From Methanoregula sp. (GTDB lineage: Archaea > Halobacteriota > Methanomicrobia > Methanomicrobiales > Methanospirillaceae), in assembly GCF_028679125.1 (NCBI RefSeq), contig NZ_JAJRCG010000019.1:1-52106 (forward strand): DNA of 52,106 nt, written 5' to 3'. The notes under the pieces are model-generated. The model ran no database searches and was not told the origin of the DNA. It worked only from the letters and a program-made list of their open reading frames with translations. Position numbers and translations under genes: made by a program. Of the stretch, positions 26,402 through 34,980 are shown piece by piece (the first letter of the stretch is position 1; each line of letters opens with the position of its first letter).

Positions 26402-27326
26402 CCTGGTACAACAACTGAGGGCGCGGGGTGCGAAGCGCGTTGCCCTCCAGTTCCCGGAAGGGCTGAAGCGGAAGGCTCTGGAATATGTCGCGGGACTCCG
26501 TGAGGCCGGCTTCGAGGTGATCGTCAGCGGCGATCCCTGTTACGGAGCCTGCGACCTTGCGCTCGATGCCCTTGCAGAAGCAGACGTGCTCATCCATGTC
26601 GGGCATGCCCCGGTCGATGACCGGCCGGATGTCATTTTTCTTGCCTATGCGGTTGATTTTGAGCTGCCCGTTCTGGACAATGCACTCCCGCTCCTGCAAG
26701 GAAAGAGCACGGGACTGGTGACGACCGTCCAGCACGCCCACATGATTCCGGCAATGGAGGAGTACCTGCGTTCGAAGGGCATTGACGTGCGGGTGGCAGC
26801 GGGGCGGGGGAGGACACCCCTCCGCGGGCAGGTGCTCGGGTGCTGTTTTTCAACTGCGATAGATACGCAGGCCGATGAGATCCTCTTCGTTGGTACCGGC
26901 TTATTCCACCCGATTGGGATCGCGCTCACGACCAGGTCCCGTGTCATCGCACTCGATCCCCTTGCCGGCACCGCACAGGAAGTGAGCGGGGAGGCACTCC
27001 TGCGCCGGCGCTTTGCCGTGATCGAGAAGGCCCGGGATGCAAAGAGTGCAGGAATCATTGTCAGCACCAAGAGCGGGCAGGCACGGATGCATCTTGCCCG
27101 CCGCCTCGCTGCACTCTCTCCCGCTGCCGTGATCGTGACCATGCAGGAAGTGAACCCTGACGAACTGCTGAACCTCGGGTTTGGCTGTTACGTGAATACG
27201 GCCTGCCCCCGGCTCGCCTACGACGACCAGGTGCGGTTCCCCGTGCCCGTCCTCTCCCCGCAGGAGTTCGAGATCCTCTGCGGCACCCGGACCTGGGAGC
27301 AGTACGAGATCGATGAGATCCCATGA
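26379..27326 (+). CDS. dph2: Diphthamide synthase Dph2 (2-(3-amino-3-carboxypropyl)histidine synthase)
   Basis: 315 aa. A radical-SAM-like [4Fe-4S] enzyme that modifies a histidine of elongation factor 2. The three cluster cysteines sit in the usual places: [16 protein letters not shown] and [11 protein letters not shown]. An N-terminal ALQFPEGLK matches the family. It overlaps hpt (23 bases) and the methyltransferase gene (4 bases, ATGA). Confidence 0.94.
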   Translation: MLSNGSSDLVQQLRARGAKRVALQFPEGLKRKALEYVAGLREAGFEVIVSGDPCYGACDLALDALAEADVLIHVGHAPVDDRPDVIFLAYAVDFELPVLDNALPLLQGKSTGLVTTVQHAHMIPAMEEYLRSKGIDVRVAAGRGRTPLRGQVLGCCFSTAIDTQADEILFVGTGLFHPIGIALTTRSRVIALDPLAGTAQEVSGEALLRRRFAVIEKARDAKSAGIIVSTKSGQARMHLARRLAALSPAAVIVTMQEVNPDELLNLGFGCYVNTACPRLAYDDQVRFPVPVLSPQEFEILCGTRTWEQYEIDEIP

Positions 27327-27937
27327 AACTCAAAGCACTTGAGATGACCCTCCAGCGCCTTGCGGGGTTCTCCCGGCCCCGGGCTGCGCTCGAACAATAC
27401 CAGACACCGGCCCCGCTCGCAGCGCGGCTCCTGTATCACGCCCTCATGAAGGGCGATATTGAAGGGAAACGGATCTGTGATCTCGGGTGCGGCACCGGCG
27501 TACTTGCCATCGGTGCCTGGCTCCTTGGCGCCGGATCGGTGGCGGGGATCGAGATTGACAAGGATGCACTTCTGGTTGCACGCACCAACGCGGAACTGCT
27601 CGAAGCGGACGTGGAGTTCATCCAGGCTGACGTCAGGGACCCGGGGACCATCGCAAAGGCAGGGGCGTGCGATACGGTCATCATGAACCCGCCGTTCGGG
27701 GCGCAGAAAGCCCACGCCGACAGGCCGTTCATCGACCTTGCCCTCCGGCTTGCGCCTGTCACGTACGGCATCTTTAATGCAGGATCCACCCCATTTGTAA
27801 AAACCTACACAGAAGGCCGGGGGGAGATTGCCGAACGGGTCGGCGGTTCATTCCCGATAAAGCGGACCTTCGCGTTCCACACAAAGGACGTGCAGGAGAT
27901 CGAGGTCGAGATCCTACGACTGACACGGATACCGTGA
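27323..27937 (+). CDS. METTL5-like N6-adenine methyltransferase
   Basis: 204 aa. The SAM motif is ICDLGCGTGVLAIGAWLLGA (about 51-70). The catalytic motif NPPFGAQK has the NPPF form used on adenine N6. The opening LQRLAGFSRPRAALEQYQTP resembles METTL5-type enzymes, whose characterised eukaryal members modify small-subunit rRNA. Its place after dph2 gives a translation-machinery theme. It ends in a 4-base overlap with the MFS gene. Confidence 0.85.
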   Translation: MKLKALEMTLQRLAGFSRPRAALEQYQTPAPLAARLLYHALMKGDIEGKRICDLGCGTGVLAIGAWLLGAGSVAGIEIDKDALLVARTNAELLEADVEFIQADVRDPGTIAKAGACDTVIMNPPFGAQKAHADRPFIDLALRLAPVTYGIFNAGSTPFVKTYTEGRGEIAERVGGSFPIKRTFAFHTKDVQEIEVEILRLTRIP

Positions 27938-29127
27938 CACCGCCCCGCAGTGTCAGACAGACCATCACCGGCCTTTCGGCAGCCCACCTGGTCACCGACA
28001 TCTACATGCCGGTACTGCCGGCCATCCTGCCGCTCCTGATCGCCCAGAACGGTTACTCTTACCTTGCCGCCGGGCTGCTCGTGACAGCCTATAATATCAC
28101 GTCCTCGTTCACCCAGCCGGTGGTCGGCTGGCTCTCGGACAGAAAAGGGCTCACGATCAGCGTGAGCATCAGCCTCTTCATCAGCGCACTCTTCGTGGCC
28201 CTGATGGGAGTGGCGCAGAACTATTACCTGATCATGGCCTTTGCGGTTCTCGCTGCTCTCGGGCATGCCTGCTTCCACCCCACGGCCCTGAGTCTCGTCA
28301 GCCGGCTCTGCTCTCCGGAGAACCGGGGTGCTATCACCTCCTACTTCGTGGTCGGAGGAAATATCGGGTACGCGATCGGCCCGGTGCTTGCCGCGGCACT
28401 CGTCCTGTGGCTGGGGCTCCCCGGGCTCCTGCTCCTCATCATCCCGGCTGCTATCATGATCTTCGTCCTCCGCCATCTGCTCCCGGGGGGGATTGCTGCT
28501 GCCCGCGAGATGCATGCAAAACCTGCATCCCCACCGGGCGAGACACGGTCGATCAGGCCCTTTGCAATCCTGATGGCCGCATCGATCCTCCGGGCCTGGG
28601 CAGTCTTCGCTGCCATCACGTTCCTGCCCATGTACCTCGTCACGCTGGGCTATGACCTGGTGACTGCGAGCGCGGTCATGACCCTGATGCTCCTTGCGGG
28701 CGTTGCCGGGCAGATCGCCGGTGGCCGGATCTCCGACCGGATCGGGAGAAAGGAGTTCATGGTCTTCGGTCTTGTGGGGGCAATCCCGGCATTCTACCTC
28801 TTCTTCGCAACCACAGGGCTGATCTCTGTCATTGCGATCCTCATCTTCGGGTTCTTCCTCTGGTCCACCTTCTCCGTGGCCGTAGCGATGTCCCACGAGC
28901 TCCTGCCGGGAAATGTGGGCCTCGCATCGGGGATGATGCTCGGGCTTGCCATCGGCTTTGGCGGGCTCGGTGTCGCGGTCAACGGGATGATCGCCGACCA
29001 TTACTCCCTTGCCGCAGCCCTTGGCACCATTCCCATCCCTATTGTCGGCGCCGTGATCCTGATGGCGCTGCTGCCCTATCCGTGGAAGACTCTGTCTGGC
29101 AGGAAGCCAGGCGCTTGCGCACCATAA
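27934..29127 (+). CDS. MFS transporter (fosmidomycin-resistance-like)
   Basis: 397 aa, GTG start set by the overlap with the upstream stop. About 12 membrane helices. GWLSDRKGLTISVS (loop 2-3 motif) and GGRISDRIGRKEFMVFG (loop 8-9) are standard MFS motifs. The order and HACFHPTALSLVSRL resemble the Fsr branch. It probably exports small hydrophilic molecules, and the substrate cannot be told. Confidence 0.86.
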   Translation: MTPPRSVRQTITGLSAAHLVTDIYMPVLPAILPLLIAQNGYSYLAAGLLVTAYNITSSFTQPVVGWLSDRKGLTISVSISLFISALFVALMGVAQNYYLIMAFAVLAALGHACFHPTALSLVSRLCSPENRGAITSYFVVGGNIGYAIGPVLAAALVLWLGLPGLLLLIIPAAIMIFVLRHLLPGGIAAAREMHAKPASPPGETRSIRPFAILMAASILRAWAVFAAITFLPMYLVTLGYDLVTASAVMTLMLLAGVAGQIAGGRISDRIGRKEFMVFGLVGAIPAFYLFFATTGLISVIAILIFGFFLWSTFSVAVAMSHELLPGNVGLASGMMLGLAIGFGGLGVAVNGMIADHYSLAAALGTIPIPIVGAVILMALLPYPWKTLSGRKPGACAP

Positions 29128-29179
29128 AACGGCAATATCCTTATATTGCCCCGGGGAAAACCGTATGTGAGGATTGTTT

Positions 29180-29359
29180 ATGGATAAAGTTGGAGTTATT
29201 TCGCTGATTGTCGGGATTATCCTGTGTGCCCTTGGAGGGTATGCCATCTGGGCATTTTTGCCGCAAGTGATCATCGCAGTCCAGGGACTGATCGGCATTG
29301 TCGTGCTGCTCGCCGGCCTGATGATGGTGGTTTTCGGCATCCTGATCTTTAAAGATTGA
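29180..29359 (+). CDS. Small two-helix membrane protein
   Basis: 59 aa from MDKVGVISLIVGIILCALGG. Two hydrophobic segments (about 4-24 and 33-55) are joined by a short loop. I do not recognise the family. A hairpin and T-run follow (29370-29396). Confidence 0.6.
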   Translation: MDKVGVISLIVGIILCALGGYAIWAFLPQVIIAVQGLIGIVVLLAGLMMVVFGILIFKD

Positions 29360-29369
29360 AATTATTGAA

Positions 29370-29396
29370 CGGGAAGAAGATCCCGCCATCTTTTTT
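29370..29396 (+). terminator. Weak hairpin plus T-run
   Basis: CGGGAAGAAGATCCCG with a short stem is followed by CTTTTTT, just after the small membrane gene. It probably ends the ppsA-to-membrane-protein transcription run. Confidence 0.5.
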
Positions 29397-29926
29397 AAAA
29401 TTTCTGCAGTTCCATTTACTGCAAGAGCGATCTCCACAGTTTTAAATTCTGGAGATTACTCTCTGTTTTCTGGAGATTTTTTTCAATTCCCATCCGCGGG
29501 TGTAAGCACCAGGCGCATTTTGTGCTATTGTCAGAATATTCCAAAACAGTACTTCTCTCACAATTTCTCTGTGAATTCTGGTAGTGTACACTACCTGCCG
29601 AAAACCTGGGTGTGTTATACCAGTATCAGTATCGCAATCGATCTCCGGCAAAAAAATTTCAATCATCCCCTCACCCCCTGCTTGAAATTTTTCAGGCAGG
29701 GTCCGGTTGATCGGCAAACCATCTCACGCCGGCAAATCAAAAATTTTGTCGCTTGTACATGCATTTTGTCGGATAATTATCCGATAATCGCCTCATCAAC
29801 CGACACCTCATGATCGCGATTGGAAATTTTTCAGCAGAGTCTGGCTGAAAAAAATATGCTCTGGAATACCTTAATCCAGACAAATTGCTGGAACCCTTTG
29901 TGTCTCTGAAATTTCTCCGGTGAATC
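29397..29926. repeat. AT-rich gene-free stretch with short direct repeats
   Basis: This is clearly more AT-rich than the flanking operons. TTCTGGAGATT occurs twice (about 29446 and 29468). GAAATTTTTCAG occurs twice (about 29686 and 29823). The second copy overlaps a short inverted repeat (CAGAGTCTGGCTGA). Open frames here are low in quality on both strands. It may be decayed or foreign DNA. Confidence 0.5.
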
Positions 29927-29956
29927 GTGAATAGTCAGCAACCCATCACATCCCAG

Positions 29957-30226
29957 TCATCTGAAACAACGAAGAACCGTAACAAAAGTAACGAATTGGG
30001 ATTTTTCCCGGATCCCTTCCCGGACGAAGAGCCGGATGAGATCAAACCGGAACAACTCTTCGTCAATCGTTCCGGGACCATGGAGAACCCGGGACAGGAA
30101 AATCCATTGAAGAAACACCCGAATATCCTTGTACAGGAGCGAGATGAGGGTCAGCAGGTACCAGATCGCAACGTTTCTGGATGATATCGTAGTATTCGGC
30201 TGGCTTTTTTGCCATATCGTGACCAT
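29957..30226 (-). CDS. Hypothetical small membrane-associated protein, possibly frameshifted
   Basis: 89 aa from MVTIWQKSQPNTTISSRNVA. A hydrophobic stretch (AIWYLLTLISLLYKDIRVFL) is followed by an amphipathic acidic-basic segment (IDEELFRFDLIRLFVREGIR). The -strand frame next to it encodes MAKKPAEYYDIIQKR, starting 11 bases later, and would join this frame near 30175 with a one-base shift, giving an equally natural N-terminus. The gene may therefore be intact with this start or broken by a frameshift. A + strand frame (29927-30184) over the same bases looks less protein-like. Confidence 0.35.
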   Translation of the reverse strand: MVTIWQKSQPNTTISSRNVAIWYLLTLISLLYKDIRVFLQWIFLSRVLHGPGTIDEELFRFDLIRLFVREGIREKSQFVTFVTVLRCFR

Positions 30227-30458
30227 ATCCGGCACCCGCTGCCTGTTGAGATCGTACGCTTTTCTTGAGGTCGGGTTCAGCTTTAGTGAAGTATTGGAAC
30301 AGGTCAATCCCCTTGACCAGTAAGATTATATATTGTTTAAGATAACAGGACATTAATTAAAACGAGGATTACCCGGGTCTCCTGGAGGATTACTCCCTGC
30401 ACTCAGACACGGGAAATGTCCCCCCGATCCCGGGGAATTACGGTTCACGGATACCTCT

Positions 30459-31661
30459 ATGGTGAAATTCACAGGAATTTGTCTTCAATTTCAAAATTCC
30501 CGCATTTTTTCTTTTATCGCACTCCTGATGTTCGTCACCGTATCCGGATTCCTCCTGTCTCCGGTTGTTGCCCTTTCCACCGATACCCCCTCAGGACTAC
30601 CGGCAATGAATGATACCCATGCATCCAGTATCCTCATTACCTGCAGGGATGCCAACACCAAAACGGGAATTGCTGATGTACGGATGTACCTTGATGGAGA
30701 ATACCGGGGTACGACTGCCGGAACGGACGGCCACATCATAGTCTCCCCGGTTTCCCCGGGAAAACATACCCTCAGGGCGGTTCGACGGGGTTTCATGGAA
30801 AACATCAGTACGATCCAAATTCCGGATGAGACAAATGCCATCCTCCTGCTGCACCCCGCAAAGATCATCCCGATAGGGGAAACAGGGCCAAAAGAGGAAC
30901 GGATGGATATTGTCTTTGTCCCTTCAAAGACACAGTACGACTGCACGAAAAAAGAGAAAGTGATTACCGATTACTATACCGCAAATGAAGATAACTTCAG
31001 GACGGACGTGAACACGCTTATCAAAACACTGTTAGTCCTGAATTCAAGAACCGCAAACCATTCGTGCCTGCCGGAAGATACCCCGAACCGGTTCAATTTT
31101 TATTATTACTCGGATCCCGGCGACTTTGCCGATGCTTTCAGCGGGTGTGCCGGAACCCTTCCCGAGGATTTCTGGGAGGACGCACCCTTTACGGATGTGG
31201 CGGTCATCATCTATCCGAAGTATACGGGAAGTTACACCGGACCCCCCTGTGAGCCAAACGGCTGTTCCAGCAGCATGGGACCCGGGACAAACTCCTGGTT
31301 CAAGAGCCCGGCAAATGCCGGATCGGTATTCATGCATGAGGCCGGCCATGCGGTGTTTGGCCTGATCGACACCTACTGTGGTGAGACCTACTATACCGAG
31401 AACAATCCCACACCCAATGTCTGGAGCAGTCAGTCTGCATGTATCCTTTCAGCACAGGGTAACCGCTGGGATCCCTCGCTCTGCCGGCAGATTGTCCAGA
31501 CGTCAAAAAATGGAACAACCGTCACCTGCACGAAAAAATTCTGGCGATATGACCCGGAACCGGATCTCATGGGAAATTCGCTCTTTTATGGCAAATTCGG
31601 GAACGCAACAACGCTTCACATCCACTATATGCTGGATAACATCAACAGGTGGAATCCATGA
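30459..31661 (+). CDS. Secreted M64-like zinc metalloprotease with PEGA-like domain
   Basis: 400 aa. The signal segment is at about 18-38 (IALLMFVTVSGFLLSPVVA), preceded by a long basic N-terminus, so the true start may be a later codon. A PEGA-like surface domain spans about 57-120 (DVRMYLDGEYRGTTAGTDGH, VSPGKHTLRAVRRGF). From about 145, RMDIVFVPSKTQ opens a domain like peptidase family M64. The zinc site FMHEAGHAVFGLIDTY (HExxHxxxGxxD) is close to the M64 HExGHxxxGLxDEY motif. About ten cysteines suggest disulfides. It is coupled to the next secreted gene. Confidence 0.75.
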   Translation: MVKFTGICLQFQNSRIFSFIALLMFVTVSGFLLSPVVALSTDTPSGLPAMNDTHASSILITCRDANTKTGIADVRMYLDGEYRGTTAGTDGHIIVSPVSPGKHTLRAVRRGFMENISTIQIPDETNAILLLHPAKIIPIGETGPKEERMDIVFVPSKTQYDCTKKEKVITDYYTANEDNFRTDVNTLIKTLLVLNSRTANHSCLPEDTPNRFNFYYYSDPGDFADAFSGCAGTLPEDFWEDAPFTDVAVIIYPKYTGSYTGPPCEPNGCSSSMGPGTNSWFKSPANAGSVFMHEAGHAVFGLIDTYCGETYYTENNPTPNVWSSQSACILSAQGNRWDPSLCRQIVQTSKNGTTVTCTKKFWRYDPEPDLMGNSLFYGKFGNATTLHIHYMLDNINRWNP

Positions 31662-32236
31662 AACCTGTCATACTCATCGGGGCAGTTGTTCTGCTGTTCT
31701 GCCTGGTCACAGGATCAGTAACCATGTCTGATGACGATGATCAGGAAAAGATCATCTGGATTATCCTCGGGATTCACAAAGACGGCGTTGCCCTGGAATC
31801 CGTGGAAATCCGGTATGGCCATGCCCCTAACCTCGGATATCAGAACGGGAATTTCACAGCAACGATACTGGCGCCCAACGGGACCCATCTGTTTTCTTTC
31901 GATGTCTGGGATCCGCGAAGCCAGGTAGAGGCATATGGTTTCAGGAATGAACTGGAACGCCATGAGCAGATGGAAAATTCCAGTCTCGAACAAGGCTATA
32001 AAGATCTCGGAGAGAGGGATGATATCGACCTGCCGCTCATCATCCCCTACCATCAGGATATCCGGACGGTCAGCCTGGCGGAAAAAGAGTCCGGGGCCCT
32101 GCTGATATCGGTCAATGTTTCACCGGCCGTGGATACCTTTCGAAGCCGGTTCCCCAAAGATCCCGATATGATCGAGGGCCACAGCACCGTAACGAAGAGT
32201 CTGCTCAGACAGATGATGGGCACGTGGCCTTTTTGA
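31658..32236 (+). CDS. Secreted partner of the M64-like protease
   Basis: 192 aa from the ATG that overlaps the protease stop (ATGA). The signal peptide is MKPVILIGAVVLLFCLVTGS, followed by an acidic patch and a soluble beta-rich body (VEIRYGHAPNLGYQNGNFTA, HLFSFDVWDPRSQVEAYGF). There are no cysteines in the mature part, unlike the protease. Translational coupling implies a joint role, such as inhibitor, chaperone or substrate (inference). Confidence 0.65.
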   Translation: MKPVILIGAVVLLFCLVTGSVTMSDDDDQEKIIWIILGIHKDGVALESVEIRYGHAPNLGYQNGNFTATILAPNGTHLFSFDVWDPRSQVEAYGFRNELERHEQMENSSLEQGYKDLGERDDIDLPLIIPYHQDIRTVSLAEKESGALLISVNVSPAVDTFRSRFPKDPDMIEGHSTVTKSLLRQMMGTWPF

Positions 32237-32414
32237 TCCAGGCGGGATTATCACCGTCATTTTCCTGATTATCGTATTCCGCAGGAAATGAAGGACCTGA
32301 CGACAGAACGGTTGTATTGGAAAAGTGATTCACACCAGGCATGAGGAAAAATGAGGGGTGCCATTTCCCATGAACCGGTGCCCGACAGATTGCGCATCTC
32401 ACACGGGAGTGAGA

Positions 32415-33158
32415 TCAGACCTTGACAACAAGGCACTGGGAGCCCGCGGTCTCCAGCACCGGCTCGGTCTTCTCTTCAAAGAAGTCGTCAAAGGCCTTCT
32501 TGACGCCGGGCGCCGTGATATAATCATGGGAGATGATGATGCCACCCGGGTTCATCCGTGAATAGAAGAACTCAAGGCATGACTTCGTGCTCTCGTAGCA
32601 GTCCACATCCAGGTTCACGAGCGAGAAACGCTTGTCCTCAATGGGCCCGGCGGTCTCCGGGAAGATGCCCTTGTAGAAGTGGACGTTGCTGTCTTCTTTT
32701 AAGTAGTTCCTCACGCTGTCGTAGGACGCGGCGAACTTTCCCTCGTAGAAGGGCCAGACCATGTCGATATCATCGACTTTCGGCAGGCCTTCGAATGTGT
32801 CGAAGAGATGGAGGGTCTTGTCCCCCTTCGCGGAACAGATGATCTTGGCCGACCCGCCCTTGTATACGCCAACCTCCGCGATGTCCCCTGGCACTTTCTG
32901 GGTCTTTTTGACGGCCATGTAGATATGGTAGGCCTCGATATCCTCGAGCAGGAGTTCGGTCTCCTTCCGGATCTTGCGGAGGTTTTTTGCAAACTCCTTT
33001 CTTCGGTCGCACCCGTAATGGGAGAGCCGGCCCCGGTTCGCAATGTCGTTACCCATGAACGGCTCAAAGAAGACAAACTTGCGGAACTTGAGGATATACC
33101 TGCTCGGAACAACCGAATCAAAAAGGCAGAAAAGATTCTTCTTCGGGAACAGGCTCAT
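32415..33158 (-). CDS. TylF/MycF-like SAM-dependent O-methyltransferase
   Basis: 247 aa. Family marks are DIAEVGVYKGGSAKIICSAK (SAM site, about 111-130), LHLFDTFEGLP, FSLVNLDVDCYESTKSCLEF and MNPGGIIISHDY. TylF and MycF methylate sugar hydroxyls in macrolides with Mg2+, and archaeal members probably act on surface glycans or lipids. A 20-bp palindrome containing the TATA box lies just upstream (33179-33198). Confidence 0.85.
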   Translation of the reverse strand: MSLFPKKNLFCLFDSVVPSRYILKFRKFVFFEPFMGNDIANRGRLSHYGCDRRKEFAKNLRKIRKETELLLEDIEAYHIYMAVKKTQKVPGDIAEVGVYKGGSAKIICSAKGDKTLHLFDTFEGLPKVDDIDMVWPFYEGKFAASYDSVRNYLKEDSNVHFYKGIFPETAGPIEDKRFSLVNLDVDCYESTKSCLEFFYSRMNPGGIIISHDYITAPGVKKAFDDFFEEKTEPVLETAGSQCLVVKV

Positions 33159-33178
33159 GTCCTATAATATACGCATTC

Positions 33179-33198
33179 CCGAGATTTATAAATCTCGG
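33179..33198 (-). promoter_or_regulatory. Perfect 20-bp palindrome enclosing the TATA box of the TylF-like gene
   Basis: CCGAGATTTATAAATCTCGG is its own reverse complement. Its centre TTTATAAA is a good archaeal TATA box, about 30 bases before the ATG at 33158. A dimeric regulator bound here would compete with TBP, so this is a likely repressor operator. Confidence 0.6.
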
Positions 33199-33237
33199 AA
33201 CAGGGAAAACCGTACAAGGGTCAGCCGGTTGCCGGAT

Positions 33238-33702
33238 TCATTTTTTTGCAGGGGGGATCTCGTGCACTCCGGGTTCCGGGAGTTCGGCACTGACATCCAG
33301 TTCATCGAGGAACGGCATCAGGCAGGAGACACAGGGTTCAGGCCGCACATTGCTGCCAGACGGGATCTCCCCGATTGTCACGATCTCGACCATCAGCGGG
33401 AACTCGTCCATGGTCTGCTCGAACGAGGGATCGTTCTCCTGCGTGAACCGGAGGAAACTCTCCACCTGGATGACCGGGCGTTCATACTCGGGAACACCGG
33501 CATATTCAGCCAGCACCTCTGCAAGGGACTTTGTCCGGGCAAGGTCTTCCTCAAAGAAAAGATACACCGTGACACCGTAGTTGTCTGCGATCGATGCAAG
33601 TTTCCGTATGTCAACGGATTTTCCAGGAAAGAGTCCCAGGCGACCGAGTTTTTCAGCGGGATTTTTACCGGGCACGGCAGCCCATGCGGCGGGTTTCAGC
33701 AT
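33238..33702 (-). CDS. Hypothetical protein
   Basis: 154 aa, soluble, acidic. An N-terminal part (SVDIRKLASIADNYGVTVYL, then FFEEDLARTKSLAEVLAEYA) reads as a Rossmann-like or HTH-like alternation. A C-terminal part carries EPCVSC. No family is recognised. It ends 79 bases before the start of the TylF-like gene on the same strand, with that gene's own promoter in between. Confidence 0.6.
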   Translation of the reverse strand: MLKPAAWAAVPGKNPAEKLGRLGLFPGKSVDIRKLASIADNYGVTVYLFFEEDLARTKSLAEVLAEYAGVPEYERPVIQVESFLRFTQENDPSFEQTMDEFPLMVEIVTIGEIPSGSNVRPEPCVSCLMPFLDELDVSAELPEPGVHEIPPAKK

Positions 33703-33778
33703 ACCAGTAATGGGGCGGCAGGGGGCGTAAATATAACGATAAGTGCCCCAACGGGGGACGGGAAAAAGGAGGTCCGGA

Positions 33779-33982
33779 TTATTCCCGCCCGAACTTGTTC
33801 AGGAGCGAGAACCCCACTCCAAAGAAGAGGACAGCCGCGACCGGCCAGACCGACCAGGTGATCTTTCCATTGGTGTATACATCGATACCAACAAAGAATA
33901 CACAGATCATCACCATGACAGCGATGCTGTACCACCATTTCGGCTTACCTTGTGCACCCATTGCATCTCTCATCATACTCAT
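33779..33982 (-). CDS. Small two-helix membrane protein
   Basis: 67 aa from MSMMRDAMGAQGKPKWWYSI. Two hydrophobic segments (about 19-37 and 45-60) are joined by a short polar loop (DVYTNGKITW). An upstream extension overlaps the DUF6159 gene and is not needed. The family is unknown. It lies 61 bases after the DUF6159 gene and may be co-transcribed with it. Confidence 0.65.
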   Translation of the reverse strand: MSMMRDAMGAQGKPKWWYSIAVMVMICVFFVGIDVYTNGKITWSVWPVAAVLFFGVGFSLLNKFGRE

Positions 33983-34043
33983 AATATCAGAACCTGTTGT
34001 ACCTGATGGATAAAGAAAGGTTGTTGGCCGGGAGTATACCCGG

Positions 34044-34898
34044 TCAGATATTGCCACCGGATAAGTTCCCGGGCCCTGCCTGTTTTGGCATGAACGCGTT
34101 CTGGATCTGATCCTTGCTGAACGCCGACGGGATGGTACCGGTCTTTGCGTACGTGTAAAGCGCTGTTACAAAGATGCCCTGCATTGCCGAGTACACCACG
34201 GCAAGGACAACGACAAAGAGCAGGAAGAGTACCAGCGCAGGGATGAAGAGGATGCCTCCCGCAATGAAGAGGGTCGCAAACACGCAGGCTGCACCGAGGA
34301 GACCGACGACAACAAAGATGATGGCGATTGACGCTGCCCCGACAATACTCTCGCCCCAGGTCTTCCTGACAAGGGAGAGGGACTCCTTGAAGGAGTCGAC
34401 AACACCCTTATCCTCAAGGATCAGGACCGGCACGACAAAGTACGTGATCAGGCTCCAGACTCCACCGATCATGGCAAGGATAATATCGCCGATAAAACCC
34501 GCACGGTCTTCAAGGAGGTTCAGGATCAGCCCGACCGTTGCTGCAATGACTGCCCACCCGAGGATTGCGGGGAGGTGCCGGGCGGAAGCGGAAAGTCCTT
34601 CCCCCACGGTCATGGACTTCCCGTTCAGTTTCGCGTTCACGCACGAGATCAGGGCCGTGTTGAAGAAGATCACGACAAAGTAACTCACCAGGTAGAAGAG
34701 GAAGAGGTACACAAGGCCGATGATCGATCCTGACGCGAACAAGGACTTCGAGACGATGAGCGGAAGGACAAAGGACAGGATGACAAGGATGGTCACGATC
34801 CCGGAGAGGACCGGGAACACGAGCAGTTTCTTGTCATCTATGAGGACGTCCCAGCTCGTTTTGACAAGCGAGAGACTCCTGCCGATACTTTCGAACAT
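34044..34898 (-). CDS. DUF6159-like polytopic membrane protein
   Basis: 284 aa with about six membrane helices. A typical start SIGRSLSLVKTSWDVLIDDK, then KLLVFPVLSGI, and a middle PVLILEDKGVVDSFKESLSL, then VRKTWGESIVG define the family. The same layout (R-R-G-I...T-K-T-L-I...L-L-W-F-S-L-L-A-G at the start, P-V/L-V-L-E-x-K-x-L-x-E-A...M-K-K-x-W near the middle) recurs in the tagged proteins at 43774, 48454 and 49560. The copy here has no WxGLC tag. No function is known. Confidence 0.8.
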   Translation of the reverse strand: MFESIGRSLSLVKTSWDVLIDDKKLLVFPVLSGIVTILVILSFVLPLIVSKSLFASGSIIGLVYLFLFYLVSYFVVIFFNTALISCVNAKLNGKSMTVGEGLSASARHLPAILGWAVIAATVGLILNLLEDRAGFIGDIILAMIGGVWSLITYFVVPVLILEDKGVVDSFKESLSLVRKTWGESIVGAASIAIIFVVVGLLGAACVFATLFIAGGILFIPALVLFLLFVVVLAVVYSAMQGIFVTALYTYAKTGTIPSAFSKDQIQNAFMPKQAGPGNLSGGNI

Positions 34899-34980
34899 AG
34901 ATCAGCATAGTAGGCGGTATGAGATGAAGATTACGGGAAATTTTCCCAAAAAAGAGGTATTTTTGCGCCGGTTCTGGCAG

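Noticed and set aside
27805..29340. 511-codon minus-strand frame opposite the MFS gene
   Set aside because: Low-complexity D/H/R-rich shadow of the MFS coding strand; the MFS gene has clear family motifs.
29442..29813. Overlapping 91- and 97-codon frames on opposite strands
   Set aside because: Both are in AT-rich repeat sequence, with no ribosome site and no protein-like pattern.
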